Below, piece by piece: positions 30,825-42,700 of a stretch of 64,000 bases of DNA. Below the pieces are notes generated by a model. That model made no database searches. It saw only the letters and a program-made list of their open reading frames with translations, and was not told the origin of the DNA. The number at the start of each line of letters is the position of its first letter. The first letter of the stretch is position 1. The position numbers and the translations under genes are program-made. Source of the DNA: Methylotenera sp. (lineage in GTDB: Bacteria > Pseudomonadota > Gammaproteobacteria > Burkholderiales > Methylophilaceae); NCBI GenBank assembly GCA_030655015.1, contig JAURWJ010000101.1:1-64000 (forward strand), in the 5' to 3' direction.

Positions 30825-31361
30825 ATGAGTAACGAACAAACTACAGTTTTTGCCGGCGGTTGCTTCTGGTGCATAGAACCCGTATTTAGCCAGCTCAAAG
30901 GGGTCAGCAAGGTAGTTTCCGGCTACATTGGTGGCCACACACAAAACCCCAGTTATAAGGCGATCTGCAATGGTGATACTGGTCATGCCGAGGCGATTAA
31001 AATAACTTTTGATGCAGACCAAGTAAGTTTTGAGACTTTATTAGAGATATTTTTTGTATCACACGACCCAACCACATCAAACCGTCAAGGCAACGATGTA
31101 GGCACACAATATCGCTCAGCCGTATTTTGCCAAAACGACACACAGCGTGATGCAGTTAAAAAGATGATTGCCGAACTTAATGCGACCCATTTATTTAACG
31201 CGCCAATAGTGACGCAAATCAATAGCGCAGAGATTTTTTACCCCGCTGAAGATTATCACCAATATTATTTTGCCAACAACCCCAATCAGCCTTACTGTCT
31301 AGCGGTGGCAGCGCCTAAAGTGGCTAAAATTCGTGCTAAATATGCACATTTGTTTTTCTAA
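30825..31361 (+). CDS. msrA: Peptide-methionine (S)-S-oxide reductase
   Basis: FAGGCFWCIEPVFSQLKGV; HDPTTSNRQGNDVGTQYRSAVF. Confidence 0.97.
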   Translation: MSNEQTTVFAGGCFWCIEPVFSQLKGVSKVVSGYIGGHTQNPSYKAICNGDTGHAEAIKITFDADQVSFETLLEIFFVSHDPTTSNRQGNDVGTQYRSAVFCQNDTQRDAVKKMIAELNATHLFNAPIVTQINSAEIFYPAEDYHQYYFANNPNQPYCLAVAAPKVAKIRAKYAHLFF

Positions 31362-31482
31362 TTGTTTAAATTGGAGAGCTTTGCACCACAAGGGTACTCC
31401 GATTTTCTAAGTGCTAAAGCACTTGAAAAGTCGTATGCACGAAGCTAAAAGTAGCGCTATTTTTAGCCAAAAATCAAACCCT

Positions 31483-31565
31483 GTCATTCTGAGTGTAGCG
31501 AAGAATCCAGTACAATCAACCAGTTTCATGGATTCTTGGACTTGACCAGGATTATGAATCCAAAA
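31483..31565. repeat. Dispersed repeat (gtcattctgag-gtagcgaagaatcc) followed by a tRNA-Met-like 16-mer
   Basis: ctgtcattctgagtgtagcgaagaatccag; then ggacttga ccaggattatgaatcc, the last 16 nt identical to the tRNA-Met anticodon arm. Confidence 0.6.
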
Positions 31566-31786
31566 ATCAGCGGTGTTTTTGTATGTGATTGGTTGTTAGT
31601 CAATCGGTTTTAATAGATGTTAAATATGTAACTAATTGATATGTAATAAATTATTTAAACGTCAATTGGTACATTTAATACCGAAATATTTAATGATAAA
31701 TTATTTTTTCCCAAACGCTGTATGAATGAATTTAAAGAATTTCAATTTTCAGTTCAATAAATGACTCTAACTGTATCCTAATTTCG

Positions 31787-32899
31787 TTATACATAAGGTC
31801 TAAACTCATTACTATCTTTGGTTAGTAATTGCATCAATTTAGGGTGAATAAATAATTTCTCTTTAGTGACTGGCGCTTCAATCAACACGCCAATTTCAAC
31901 TAGTTGTTTCAAATATTGGGATGCAGCCTGGCGTTTTGCAATTCCAGCTTCACCTAAACTACTAATGCGGCAATATGGCAATTCAAAAATCAAACTTACT
32001 AGTTCGTGACTGTAAACTTTAGGTAGTTTGTTTCGCACATATTCCACCGTATGTTCTGATAATGCCTTAATTGCAGCAATTTTAGTAGTTGTCCAAATAG
32101 CTGTTTCCTCAACACCTTTCAGTACATAAATAATCCATGATTCCCAGTCTTGCTCACGGGTCACCTGTAGTAACAGTCTATAATAATCAGCCTTATTTTG
32201 AATAATATAACGGCTTAAATATAAGATCGGCAGTGTCAGCAAGCCTTCCTGAATCAAGAACAGACTATTCACAATACGACCAGTTCTACCATTACCATCG
32301 GTAAATGGGTGAATTGCTTCAAACTGATAATGTGCCACCGCCATGCGAATTAATGGGTCAATTTCTACCGCATTGTGTAGAAAACGCTCCCAATCTGCCA
32401 GCATCGTTCGCAAGACATCCTCACCAACTGGTGGGGTATAAATCACCTCGCCTGTTTTATGGTTGCTTAATGCGGTGCCTGATACTTTGCGTACATTCAT
32501 CTGTACGCCTTTTATTTGCGTGCAAATTTCTTCCACTGTACGGGTATTAAATGGGTGCTGATTGAGCGCCTGAAAACCTTCGAACAAAGCACGGCTATAG
32601 CGTAAGGCTTCTTTAGTAGCAGGATCCGCTTGATCTTCATTTCGTAAATGTTGAAAAAGCTTGTCAGTAGTTGTGACGATATTCTCAATCTCAGAACTCG
32701 CACCAGCTTCTAGTAAAGGCAGGGTGTTGATTAACACAGACTGATTGGGTATTAACTCTGCTGCTTGCTTTAGTTCAGCCAAAGCAGCGCGCGCGGTAAT
32801 GCACTGCTTTAATATTGCCTTGGTTTCAATATCTGCTTTAGGTGGCAGGGTAGGTAAAGATAAATAAGGTTGATTGGGTTGCCAAGGTTGAGGTCTCAT
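31787..32899 (-). CDS. Fic-family protein with C-terminal winged-helix
   Basis: [13 protein letters not shown] Fic core motif; [20 protein letters not shown] wHTH. Confidence 0.93.
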   Translation of the reverse strand: MRPQPWQPNQPYLSLPTLPPKADIETKAILKQCITARAALAELKQAAELIPNQSVLINTLPLLEAGASSEIENIVTTTDKLFQHLRNEDQADPATKEALRYSRALFEGFQALNQHPFNTRTVEEICTQIKGVQMNVRKVSGTALSNHKTGEVIYTPPVGEDVLRTMLADWERFLHNAVEIDPLIRMAVAHYQFEAIHPFTDGNGRTGRIVNSLFLIQEGLLTLPILYLSRYIIQNKADYYRLLLQVTREQDWESWIIYVLKGVEETAIWTTTKIAAIKALSEHTVEYVRNKLPKVYSHELVSLIFELPYCRISSLGEAGIAKRQAASQYLKQLVEIGVLIEAPVTKEKLFIHPKLMQLLTKDSNEFRPYV

Positions 32900-32929
32900 G
32901 TTTACAGCCTTATGTTTATATTTTTAAGT

Positions 32930-33042
32930 TTTATCGACATATTCTTAGTGTATGTCGATGCTGTCGACACGTCAATCTTTCATGTCGACGATTTTTTGTT
33001 TTATCGACACATGTAGAAGGTGTGTCGATTGTGTCGACATAG
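32930..33042. promoter_or_regulatory. Cluster of TGTCGA(T/C) inverted repeats between fic and higBA
   Basis: Two similar blocks: ttatcgacatattcttagtgtatgtcgatgctgtcgaca and ttatcgacacatgtagaaggtgtgtcgattgtgtcgaca. Confidence 0.8.
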
Positions 33043-33140
33043 GAAAACATAGGAGAATTTAACTATTACAGGCTAGTGCATAATACAAATTGACATCCGT
33101 AACGTTACGCGTTACAGTAAATAGAAATGTAAATAAAAAA

Positions 33141-33419
33141 ATGATTAAAACATTCAAACATAAGGGACTCAAAGACTTCTTTGAGAGTGGAAGCAAAGCA
33201 GGGATAAGACCCGATCACGCTTCTAAATTAGGTCGCCAGTTGGCACGTTTAGGTAATGCAAAAGTAGCTGCCGATATGAATCTACCAGGATGGAGACTTC
33301 ATTCGTTGGAAGGTGAGTTAGCTGGTCATTACTCTGTTACGGTAAACGGTAACTGGCGAATGACGTTTATGTTTGATGGTGAAGATGCGGTCTTGGTGGA
33401 TTATCAGGACTATCACTAG
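33141..33419 (+). CDS. higB: HigB/RelE-family toxin
   Basis: MIKTFKHKGLKDFFESGSKAGI...LPGWRLHSLEGELAGHYSVTVNGNWRMTFMF. Confidence 0.93.
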   Translation: MIKTFKHKGLKDFFESGSKAGIRPDHASKLGRQLARLGNAKVAADMNLPGWRLHSLEGELAGHYSVTVNGNWRMTFMFDGEDAVLVDYQDYH

Positions 33420-33433
33420 AAAGGATATTGAAT

Positions 33434-33739
33434 ATGAGCAGAATACATAATCCGCCCCATCCGGGCGAAACATTGAGGGAGGATATACTTCCTGCGCTCG
33501 GCTTGAGTGTTACCGATGCTGCTGATCAGCTAGGCGTAGCACGTCCATCTTTATCGCGTGTGCTTAACGGACATGCTGCGATTTCTCCTGAGATGGCATT
33601 ACGCATAGAAAAATGGCTAGGCGTTGAGAATGGCGGCAGGGCTGATTTATGGTTAGCAGAGCAAGCCTCTTATGATCTATGGCAAGCAAGAAGTAAGTTC
33701 AATGCGAAGGTAAAGCCTGCTGAACTGTTGGTAGCTTAA
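33434..33739 (+). CDS. higA: HigA-family antitoxin
   Basis: NPPHPGETLREDILPALGLSVTDAADQLGVARPSLSRVLNGHAAIS. Confidence 0.95.
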   Translation: MSRIHNPPHPGETLREDILPALGLSVTDAADQLGVARPSLSRVLNGHAAISPEMALRIEKWLGVENGGRADLWLAEQASYDLWQARSKFNAKVKPAELLVA

Positions 33740-33744
33740 GATTG

Positions 33745-33885
33745 ATGAGGTTGTTAGACAGGATCACTAACAAAGACCTAACCCTGTTTTTCAATCTCTT
33801 TGAGCCAAAACCAAAACCCATTGAACCGCCAACTCCGCAACTAGTCGCTAAAAGGTTTCGTCAATTATTCATAGAGCATAGGTGA
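33745..33885 (+). other. Short ORF (46 aa), possibly a truncated gene near the island boundary
   Basis: MRLLDRITNKDLTLFFNLFEPKPKPIEPPTPQLVAKRFRQLFIEHR; stop immediately after a domain-like start. Confidence 0.35.
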
Positions 33886-34067
33886 AAGTGTTTAAAAAGC
33901 ACTTACGATTTCATAATAAAAATAGGATGACTCAAATTGACTAAGTGCAGAATAGAAGATTGCTCCCTTAATATCTTTGCAAATTATACCGAGTGCGTGC
34001 TTCATTGCGAAAAGCATGATTATCATGGAATTATTTTTATAAGCATAAGCATAAGCTGCAAATGAAA

Positions 34068-34118
34068 ACGCCCCAATCTCTCGAAAGGGGCGTCTTTATT
34101 GGTGGGAAAGAGTCAACC
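34068..34118. repeat. Terminator plus degenerate tRNA-Met 3'-end remnant (candidate left att of island A)
   Basis: acgccccaatctctcgaaaggggcgtctttattggtgggaaagag parallels acgcggcactctctggaatgccgcgtctttattggtggtgaaagag at 62880-62923. Confidence 0.6.
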
Positions 34119-34301
34119 AAACATGATCTTGTAGGCCTTTATCTATATGGGTTTAAGTATTTATAAAAAATATGTTACCCCTAAAGTTACCCCAAACGTC
34201 TTAAACTCTTCAAAGCTTTGCGTAATATTTAAAGCTAATTTTACCCTAATTCAGATTTAGAATGTAGCGTATATGTCAGCTTATGTTCATTAATTATAAT
34301 G

Positions 34302-34387
34302 GTTCACGTAACGTGAACATTAAATATAGCTGAACAACAGTCTTGACGTCAACGTTCAATTTAATGTAATGTTCACGTTTCGTGAAC
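34302..34387. promoter_or_regulatory. Two GTTCACG-N3-CGTGAAC palindromes upstream of AbiE-like operon
   Basis: gttcacgtaacgtgaac (34302-34318) and gttcacgtttcgtgaac (34371-34387). Confidence 0.85.
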
Positions 34388-34408
34388 AAAATAATTTTTT
34401 GAACAAAA

Positions 34409-35470
34409 ATGGAATTACATCACATAAAAGAAAAAGACATGCTCGATCAGGCGATAGATGCCCTGAGGCAAACTGCTGGGTTAGATATTGAGGTGATTGA
34501 ATATGAGCCCGCAGCTAGGAATGCGCGTGCAGATGCGTACATCAATATTGTGCATAACAACAATCATTATGAATTTGTAGTTGAGGTAAAGAATGTTGAT
34601 CGCTTTGCAACGGTTGCTCAGGTTAAACATCAATTAGAAGGTTATGACAAAGCGCCATTACTTATCGCACCTAAGCTGACAGATGCAGCAGCTAATAACT
34701 GTAAAGAGCTAGGCCTAAATTTTATTGATTTGGCGGGTAACGCTTATATTAATGAGCCAGGACTGTTCATTTTTATTAAAGGCCAAAAGCAAGAGTTAAA
34801 TCAGAACAACCCAATAAACTACTTCAAAGGCAACAAAGCACTTACACCTACCAATTTGCGTATGGTGTTTGCGTTATTGTGCAATCCTGAAATGTTGAAT
34901 GCGCCTTATCGTGAAATCGCCAAAGTGGCAGGTATTGCATTGGGTGCAGTGGGCTGGGGGTTTAATGACCTAGCCGCAAGAGCAATGACGCTTGGGGATG
35001 GAAAAAAAAACAATCGTGTATTCATTCAGCAAGAAAAGCTTATTCAAGAATGGGTGACAAACTACCCAATTAAATTACGCCCCAAATTAAACCCAAGACG
35101 GTTCAAGGCAAATAATCTGGATTGGTGGCAGCATCTGGATGTTAAGCAATACGAAGCGCAATGGGGTGGTGAAGTGGCTGCTGATAGACTAACACACTAT
35201 CTAAAGCCAAACTTTTACACTTTGTACTTGCATGGAAAAGATATAAAAAAGAATACGAATAAGTTAATTGTAGAAAATAGGCTTGTGCCAGATAGCAATG
35301 GTGATATTGAGTTATTAGAAGCTTTTTGGGATTTTGATGACGCTGATTTTTTACCAGAGACTGTACCCACTTTGTTAGTCTATGCAGACCTTATTGCAAG
35401 CAATGACCCACGTAACTTAGAGACGGCAAAAATGATTTATGACAGGTTAATCCAACATGCAAATAATTAA
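34409..35470 (+). CDS. AbiEi-family antitoxin-like protein (PD-(D/E)xK-like N-terminus, internal wHTH)
   Basis: YEFVVEVKNVDRFATVAQVKHQLE; LNFIDLAGNAYINEPGLFIFIKG; followed by nucleotidyltransferase with overlap. Confidence 0.65.
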   Translation: MELHHIKEKDMLDQAIDALRQTAGLDIEVIEYEPAARNARADAYINIVHNNNHYEFVVEVKNVDRFATVAQVKHQLEGYDKAPLLIAPKLTDAAANNCKELGLNFIDLAGNAYINEPGLFIFIKGQKQELNQNNPINYFKGNKALTPTNLRMVFALLCNPEMLNAPYREIAKVAGIALGAVGWGFNDLAARAMTLGDGKKNNRVFIQQEKLIQEWVTNYPIKLRPKLNPRRFKANNLDWWQHLDVKQYEAQWGGEVAADRLTHYLKPNFYTLYLHGKDIKKNTNKLIVENRLVPDSNGDIELLEAFWDFDDADFLPETVPTLLVYADLIASNDPRNLETAKMIYDRLIQHANN

Positions 35471-36329
35471 ACCTATTAAGCCAGTTGGTGTACTTACAGT
35501 TGAAATTGTGCGTGAAATAAGCGCGGTAAGCAAAGCACTGGGGGTAGAGTTGCTGCTGGTTGGCGCACAGGCAAAAGTGATTTTGTTAGAAAATATCCAC
35601 GGATTAAACCCTGGCCGCGCAACAGGCGATATTGATTTTGCCTTTGCGGTTGAAAGTTGGGATCAATTCCACCAAATTAAGCAAAGCTTAATCGCCACAG
35701 GCAAGTTTAAAGCGCTGTCAAAAGTAAAACAAAGGCTAGTCTATCAATCTAGCTTAATTGAGCATGGTTTTGTTGTAGATATTATCCCCTTTGGTAAAGT
35801 GCAGGATGATAACAACATGATTGCATGGCCGCCCGAGCTAGATGTGGTGATGAGTGTAAGCGGCTATCAAGAGGCACTAGAGTCTGCGCTATTGGTAGAG
35901 CTAGATTCCGACTTAGCCATTAAAGTGGTCTCGCTGGCTGGGCTAGCAATATTAAAGATATTTGCGTGGTCTGAGCGTGGCACAGTAACAGAGAATAAAG
36001 ATGCGCTTGATTTACTCACACTGCTACGCTCATACAATGAGGCTGGTAACAAAGACAGAATTTATGAAGTTCCAGCGCCAGAGGATTTAGATGCTATGAA
36101 TTACGACCCAGAGTTGATGGGTGCTTGGCTACTTGGTTACGATGTGGCAGCCATAGCTGACCAAAGCACCATTGAAACAATGGCTGGGCTTATTGAAAGC
36201 AAAAAAGAAAACCTGATAGTGCAGATAGCCAAATCACTGCCAGGGAATGATGGTGCTTTAGATTTTGCTGAAGCCTTGCTATCAAGTTTCACGCATGGCG
36301 TTCAGCAAGCGACTACAAAGAAAAATTAA
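35457..36329 (+). CDS. AbiEii-like nucleotidyltransferase toxin
   Basis: GVELLLVGAQAKVILLENIHGLNPGRATGDIDFAFAVESWDQF. Confidence 0.75.
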   Translation: MQIIKPIKPVGVLTVEIVREISAVSKALGVELLLVGAQAKVILLENIHGLNPGRATGDIDFAFAVESWDQFHQIKQSLIATGKFKALSKVKQRLVYQSSLIEHGFVVDIIPFGKVQDDNNMIAWPPELDVVMSVSGYQEALESALLVELDSDLAIKVVSLAGLAILKIFAWSERGTVTENKDALDLLTLLRSYNEAGNKDRIYEVPAPEDLDAMNYDPELMGAWLLGYDVAAIADQSTIETMAGLIESKKENLIVQIAKSLPGNDGALDFAEALLSSFTHGVQQATTKKN

Positions 36330-36332
36330 AAA

Positions 36333-39300
36333 CTAAATTTTAATAGCGTTATATTCGACTTCAGATATCGCAAAGTCTGGATCGATGGTTTTAATATCGA
36401 TGTAGGAAAGTTTAAATAATCGAAATATGAACCCATCAAGGATGGTTTCGTCAACGGAGGTACTCTGACCAAGGTTTAATTTTTCAATTATTTTTTCTGT
36501 AAGATTACTTATGAACAAACCTTGTTGAGAGTTAATTTTTGGAAGAGGTAATTTTTTTGCGTTCTCAATTAATATTTTTTGAAAAGTATTTTTCTCTGGA
36601 TCAGTAAACTTGTATTTGTGATAAAAGTTTATTAATTTAGAGTTTATTAAACCGCATAGTAACTTGACACTTAATTCAGAGTTTTCTTTCTCAACAATAG
36701 CAAATCCAATTTGTGTATGAAATAACTTTTGATCACAATAGCCAGCATGTATTCCAGTTGAGTTACTAGAAACTATTTGCCTCACAATAACTCTTGGCCT
36801 TGTGAAAAAGTATTTTTTTCTCGGGGCACCTAGCCAATCACCATATTTTAGATATTCGCTAACTTGACCGTGAACGACATATCTTGAAATACTTTGACCA
36901 GAAATTAAAGGAACCCAAGTTTCATCGATAGGGAAGTCCGAATGAAATTCCTTGTTTTTGATTAGCGACTCGGAATGGCCTCTGTACTTATCATAAGGCG
37001 TAATGCCCAAAGAGAAATCGAATTTGTCAGAGAAACACTTTTCCATTGATTGGTCAATTTTCTCCAAAAGTTGCTGACCAATATCATTGCAAAATATGTT
37101 AAATCTGAATTGAGAGTCCAGTTTCCAATTTTTTAGAGAGATATCTTGAAACTCTATGTTTTCGAAATCAATTTTTGAATCATTTTTATAATATGCCACT
37201 AAAGCATTTTTATCATTTTTGTCTTTGATTGCTTCAAATATTATGGTTTCAACAATTGCATTTTCGAAAATATCGTCTGGAAGTTTGATAATTTTATGTA
37301 CATGATCAACAACAAGTTCCCTTACTTTTTGGTAAGAGCTGTTCATTAATAACGAGTTGGGAACGATAAAACTTATTACTCCATTTGGTTTAAGCAGCTT
37401 CCAGGATTGCTCAATGAATATTGCATATAGATTAATTCTATTAACAGCAGTATTAAATTTAGATGTTAATGTTTTAACAAAGTTAGGCTCTAAGTTCTTA
37501 ATGTCAACATAAGGTGGATTAGCAATAATGATGTCAAAGCCATTCCTGCCCGCAACATCATTATTCATAATCTCTGCAAAATTTAACTGCCAATCAAAAA
37601 ACTCTAAGGTTTTATCTTGCTTAGATTTGAGTAGCTGAAGATTGCTAATTTGTTGCTTCCAACCCTCAGTTTGTAAGTACCGCTCAGTTTGCGCGGAGAT
37701 TGCTTTGCTATTCCCTGCAGGTTTTGTAACTACACCTTTACTTTGAATCATCAAACTTAATTGCTCATTCAGCAAATCAATTTTTAAATCACGGATTTTT
37801 GTTGCATGATCTTTTTTTCTTGTACTTGGATCAAAAAATTCTTTTTGTAGTTGAGTTAATTGATTCAAGATGATTTGAATACTTTTGGTTTCTTGTTCAC
37901 CAAAAATATCAAAAGTTGTATTTTTCTTAACGCTCCAGTCAATTTCAATGACATCATCGCCAAGTTTACTAATGAGGCTATTGCCCACCACAATTTTATA
38001 ATCTAAATTAGGTAAAGGTTGTGGCTCTGGCTCATCCACCACTAAGCTTAGCCAGAAGCGCAAGCGTGCGATATCAACTGCGCCGCGTTCAATATCTACG
38101 CCATATATACTGTTTTGGATAATATTGAGTTTTACTTTTGCGGGCTCAAAGCTTGTTAAGTCACCATGCGTAAATGTGTGTATGGTTTGTTTGGCGGTAA
38201 AAATCTCTAGCAATAATCCCATGGGGAAAGCGCCTGAGCCAATCGCTGGGTCGCAAATTTTTACTTTATCTAAAGCCTCATTAAACTCAGCAGCATGTTC
38301 AATCACAGCTTGTTTATCTTCATCACTTAGTTGTTTTTTAAGTAGTTTTTCAATCAAACTACGGTTAATTACTTTGCTGTTTTCTTGTCCAGGTTGTGCA
38401 ACCTCTAATACACCTTGCCCAGTGCGGCCTTCATTGACGGATAGAAAGTTTGCCTGTTGAGCGTTATCAAAGCTGATAAAAGTATCTTGTTGCACCTGAT
38501 AATTTTTGCCTTCAAACCAAGTGGTGAGGTATTCAATCAGGCTTTCTTGGCACATGTAGTGCACAATTTCTTTAGGCGTGTAGAAAGCACCTTTATCTTT
38601 GTTATCTTCTAGCAAGTTTTCAAATATATGCCCCAGCATTTCTGGGTCAACCGCTACGGTGTGGTCATTAGGGTCATCTTCATAAATGGTGAAGTTGTAT
38701 TGATCAAAAAAAGCAAAAAGGTCTTTAAATAATTCAGCCTCAAATATTAGGCCACGTTGACTCGGGTTATCTTCTTCAAACAAGCCGCCATTTAGGTAGG
38801 GAACGCGTGTTTTCTCGCCAGGGATGATTTCTGCTAAGTCATCTGGCCGTGGTTGGTTGAGTGTTTCAAAAAATAACTTACTTAAATACTCACTATAAAA
38901 AATACTTGGGTTGCGGCAATTAGCCAGTAAGCGGCTTATAAAGTCTGGTTTTCCGTTACCCCATTTGTCGTGAAGCGGAACGCCTAGCCAGCCCTTTTTT
39001 TGAATAAAGTATAAGAAAACAATGCGGCCAAGCAGCTTTTTACAAAAGTCACGTACATCTTTTTCATTATTATTGAAAATAGTAGTGAGTTGCGTGTTGG
39101 GCGCATGCTTAACAACTTCTTCCCATTTGCCTGCAATTTTTTCTAGGCGCTTGCCAGTTAAAAATTGTACAAAATCTTGGTAGTGATCTTTGTAAGTGTC
39201 AAAAAACTCCTTAGACATTTTTTCAACAGAGAAGGCTTCTTTAATGTCATCAAGCGTGGCATTGCTTGCCTTATCTTGCAGCTTGCTAAACTGGATTGCG

Positions 39301-39773
39301 GCTGTACGGCAAGATTCATTTTCACCAAGCACATAGGTGTAGCGTTTAGGTTCTGTTTTATTGTCTACATATTCGCCAGCCTCATTAAAGGTTTTGAGTT
39401 CTGACACATAGCTAAAACGCCAGCTTTTGTCTTGTGGGTGGTGGTAAACAATAAATGCTGCGTCTTGTTGTTTCCAGTGCGGTTTTAACAGGTTACGCAA
39501 GCCTACACGGTTGCGCTCTAATACAACATTGTCTGCCAGTGTTACTTCATATACCGCAATGTTTCTGCTGATACCATTTTCGATAATATTGATGCTACCA
39601 ATATGAAGTGCTTGGTTTGCTACAGTCGCGTTAATGCCTAGTAATTGCGTTGGATTGCTAAAAAAGTTGCTGCTAGTAAACAGCTCACTTAAAAAAGTTT
39701 TCCAGCGTGTACTGTTGTATTCAGCTTTTAATATGTGCTGTATTGCTGAGATTTTTTCTTCTTGAGTTGCCAT
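36333..39773 (-). CDS. Eco57I-like N6-adenine DNA methyltransferase/restriction-modification protein
   Basis: Motif I CDPAIGSGAFPMGLLLEIF; motif IV IIANPPYVDIK; long specificity-like C-terminus. Confidence 0.85.
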   Translation of the reverse strand: MATQEEKISAIQHILKAEYNSTRWKTFLSELFTSSNFFSNPTQLLGINATVANQALHIGSINIIENGISRNIAVYEVTLADNVVLERNRVGLRNLLKPHWKQQDAAFIVYHHPQDKSWRFSYVSELKTFNEAGEYVDNKTEPKRYTYVLGENESCRTAAIQFSKLQDKASNATLDDIKEAFSVEKMSKEFFDTYKDHYQDFVQFLTGKRLEKIAGKWEEVVKHAPNTQLTTIFNNNEKDVRDFCKKLLGRIVFLYFIQKKGWLGVPLHDKWGNGKPDFISRLLANCRNPSIFYSEYLSKLFFETLNQPRPDDLAEIIPGEKTRVPYLNGGLFEEDNPSQRGLIFEAELFKDLFAFFDQYNFTIYEDDPNDHTVAVDPEMLGHIFENLLEDNKDKGAFYTPKEIVHYMCQESLIEYLTTWFEGKNYQVQQDTFISFDNAQQANFLSVNEGRTGQGVLEVAQPGQENSKVINRSLIEKLLKKQLSDEDKQAVIEHAAEFNEALDKVKICDPAIGSGAFPMGLLLEIFTAKQTIHTFTHGDLTSFEPAKVKLNIIQNSIYGVDIERGAVDIARLRFWLSLVVDEPEPQPLPNLDYKIVVGNSLISKLGDDVIEIDWSVKKNTTFDIFGEQETKSIQIILNQLTQLQKEFFDPSTRKKDHATKIRDLKIDLLNEQLSLMIQSKGVVTKPAGNSKAISAQTERYLQTEGWKQQISNLQLLKSKQDKTLEFFDWQLNFAEIMNNDVAGRNGFDIIIANPPYVDIKNLEPNFVKTLTSKFNTAVNRINLYAIFIEQSWKLLKPNGVISFIVPNSLLMNSSYQKVRELVVDHVHKIIKLPDDIFENAIVETIIFEAIKDKNDKNALVAYYKNDSKIDFENIEFQDISLKNWKLDSQFRFNIFCNDIGQQLLEKIDQSMEKCFSDKFDFSLGITPYDKYRGHSESLIKNKEFHSDFPIDETWVPLISGQSISRYVVHGQVSEYLKYGDWLGAPRKKYFFTRPRVIVRQIVSSNSTGIHAGYCDQKLFHTQIGFAIVEKENSELSVKLLCGLINSKLINFYHKYKFTDPEKNTFQKILIENAKKLPLPKINSQQGLFISNLTEKIIEKLNLGQSTSVDETILDGFIFRLFKLSYIDIKTIDPDFAISEVEYNAIKI

Positions 39774-39788
39774 ATTTATTTGCTTAAT

Positions 39789-42700
39789 TTACTTAAATGA
39801 TTCTGAAAGTATAAGTTGTGGTTTGGCAAATTTTGCAGCAACATCTTTGCTTACCTCATCATCTTTAACGTTGTATTCTGCTGCAATTAAATCAACTTGT
39901 TGTAGTAGTTGTGGTGGATTCATTGTGCCTTTTTTAGCCGCTTTTAATACTTTATCAACCTTGTCTGGCAGCTTGGTATAACGACCAATTTCAATTAAGG
40001 CGACTAGCTTTTTAATATGATCTTGCTGCTTAGGTGTTGCAATTGGCAGTTTTGCTAAATCTGCTAAAAACTTTTTCACGCGCATTGCCTTTACGCCAAG
40101 TGCTGTTGGCTCATCACGTTCTATAGCGTAGTCTTGCTCCACCTGCTCAAAATGGTTTAATGCTTGTTGCACGTGATCATGGTGCTGTTCAATCAATGCG
40201 GCTGGCTTTTCTGCTTGATCTGCTTTAAATAACTTAAATGCCTCAAGCGGTGTAATTTCTGTTGGTTTAGATTCTTCTATCCAGTAAAACTCTAGCTTGT
40301 GAGAGGTCTTTAAAAATGCAGCTGTACCATTAGCAACTTCTGGTCGTCCACTATCTTTTGCTACGCGGCCAGTGCGGCTTTTCATCGGTAGTTTTCTGAT
40401 TTTTTCAAACCAAGCGCGGTTTTCCTTTTTGAATTGGCGTAATTCGTGCAAGTATTTTAAGCGCTCATCTTCAGCCTCTTTGTATTCTCCACTGAATAAT
40501 TTGCTTTCATCCATAATTTCATCGGTAGAGAAAATTTGGTTATCTTCACCAAAGGTTGCATGGAAAGCCTGAATTTTCATGAAGGCAGTTTGCGTGAGCT
40601 TGATTTGCTCGTTACCCTGGGCTGAAGGATAAAACACGTAGTTGTATATTTGCGTGGCTGAAGTACCAATACGATTGACCCGCCCAATTCGTTGCATTAG
40701 TTTGGTTGAGTTCCAAGGCGTGTCGTAATGGATAACCACATTGGCACGGTGTAGGTTTACACCCTCTGCCAGCACTTCTGTGGTGATAATAATGTTGTAG
40801 TCGTTTTTTTGTTCTTTGCCTTTTTGTCTATCAATCTCTAATGGGTAGTTTGCATCAAAGTTTTCGACAATCGTATCGTATTTTTCGCGGCGGTTTTCAC
40901 TGCTGATTATCAGTACGTCTTCTCTGCCAGCATCTATTAATGCTTTGCTTAAGTAACTCACTGTGTCTTTAGACTCTGAAAAAATAACTAACTTACCGTT
41001 AAGGTTGGTTTTAGGGTTTAGGAACTCGCTACTTAACTTGTGCAAAAACTCTTTTAGTTTAGGATCATCTTTAACAGCATCCCAGGCTTCAACAAGTTCA
41101 TCTAACAATACGGCATCGTGCTGCAATTGATCTAAAAATTCTGGTGCAAAGTTGTCAGCTTTGAACTGTTGGTTTTTAGGTAGATCAGCACTAATCCTTT
41201 CAATTTCTGCAGCGATTTCCTCGTCGGTAAGCCCTTTATCCATCAACTTATTGATATCGAGGTCTGGCGCGATAAAAATCTGGTCTTTAGCAAACATATC
41301 TATCATGCGAGCGTTTGCTTTTTGGAAGGTTTTTAATGAAGATTTGAACGCATAAAAGCTGCTCTCAATACGCTTAACGAGCTGTGTTTTAATAATAAAT
41401 GCGAGAGATTTAGAAATGCGCTCCGCATTTTCGTAGTTTTCTTGAAATTCAGGCTTTAAACTGGCTACAGCCTGGTAACGTGCGTAAGTTAACTTTGATG
41501 GATCTGTTAGATAATCTACAGTTTTAAGGAATAAGGCGGATAAAACAGTATCCATAAAGTATTCCACTTTTTTAGGTGGGTTCACTTTGGGAAATGTAAT
41601 TCCTTGTTCTTCTAAGTCTTGTTTGTAAGCGGGGATGCTCTCTAAGTCGGTGCGTGAGCGTCTAATCGTAATTGGCTGAATAATATTCTTGCGAATATCA
41701 GCGTATATGTCTCTGAGCTTTTCAACATCTAATGCATCTTCTCTTTTTAACTCTTTGTAGTTTGAGATGTGTCTATTAAAAAATGCGGTTAAGTTAGCTA
41801 CTGGTAGCGTTGATTGCCTTGGCTCTTGGAATAAGGTTACTTGATGCAATATATCGTCTGGGCGATTGTTGAGCGGTGTAGCTGAGACTAGAATAACTTT
41901 CTTCTTATCAACAGATTTTTCACCAGAAATCGTGCCTTTGTTGGTGCGTGGTGCTTTGCAAATCTTTTGTAATTGATCGAAAGCGCCCGAAGTGTGGTTT
42001 CTAAACTTGTGTGCCTCATCCACAATTATTAAATCGTAGTCTTCCTTTAACCAATAATCTTGGTGACCATCTAGAATTTTTTGCAGACTGCCATTGCTAA
42101 TGAATTTTACATATCGGTCTAGCTTGAATTCTCTAAATGTATTTTTCCAGTTTTTTTCTACTGCTGGAGGGTAAACAACTAAAATTTTAGTGTAGTCGCG
42201 GCCATTTTTCATAATGAATTTTTTCGCGACAAGCGTAGCAATAATCGTTTTACCAAGACCGACAACATCAGCTAGTATGAAGCCGTTATGCTCAAGCAAC
42301 ATGTTGAAGCCTTCATTTACAGCATCAATTTGGTAGCTTAGCTTTTTAAATTGGTCAGGTAAGTCTCCCAGTGCGTCTGGATCGTAATCAATATTTTTAT
42401 CAAAGTATTCTGTTAGTACCTTAACGTAAAGCTCAAATGGCGTTACTGTGTCGTTAAGGTGAGTTTGTTTTTTAATGTCCTGGACATCAACTGGTAGCAA
42501 TGGAATTGATTCAGCCCAAAGCTTTTCAAACTCATCGGTTGCGAATTTTACGTCTTGATAGTCATTAAGCTGGACGTTAAATTCATAGTTATGCAATACC
42601 CCAGAACCAAGACCAGCGTCTGTAAAGTTTGATGAGCCTGTAATTACCGTTGCCTGGGTGTGCTCGTTAAATGGGTCAGGCCTGAATATGTAAATCTTTG

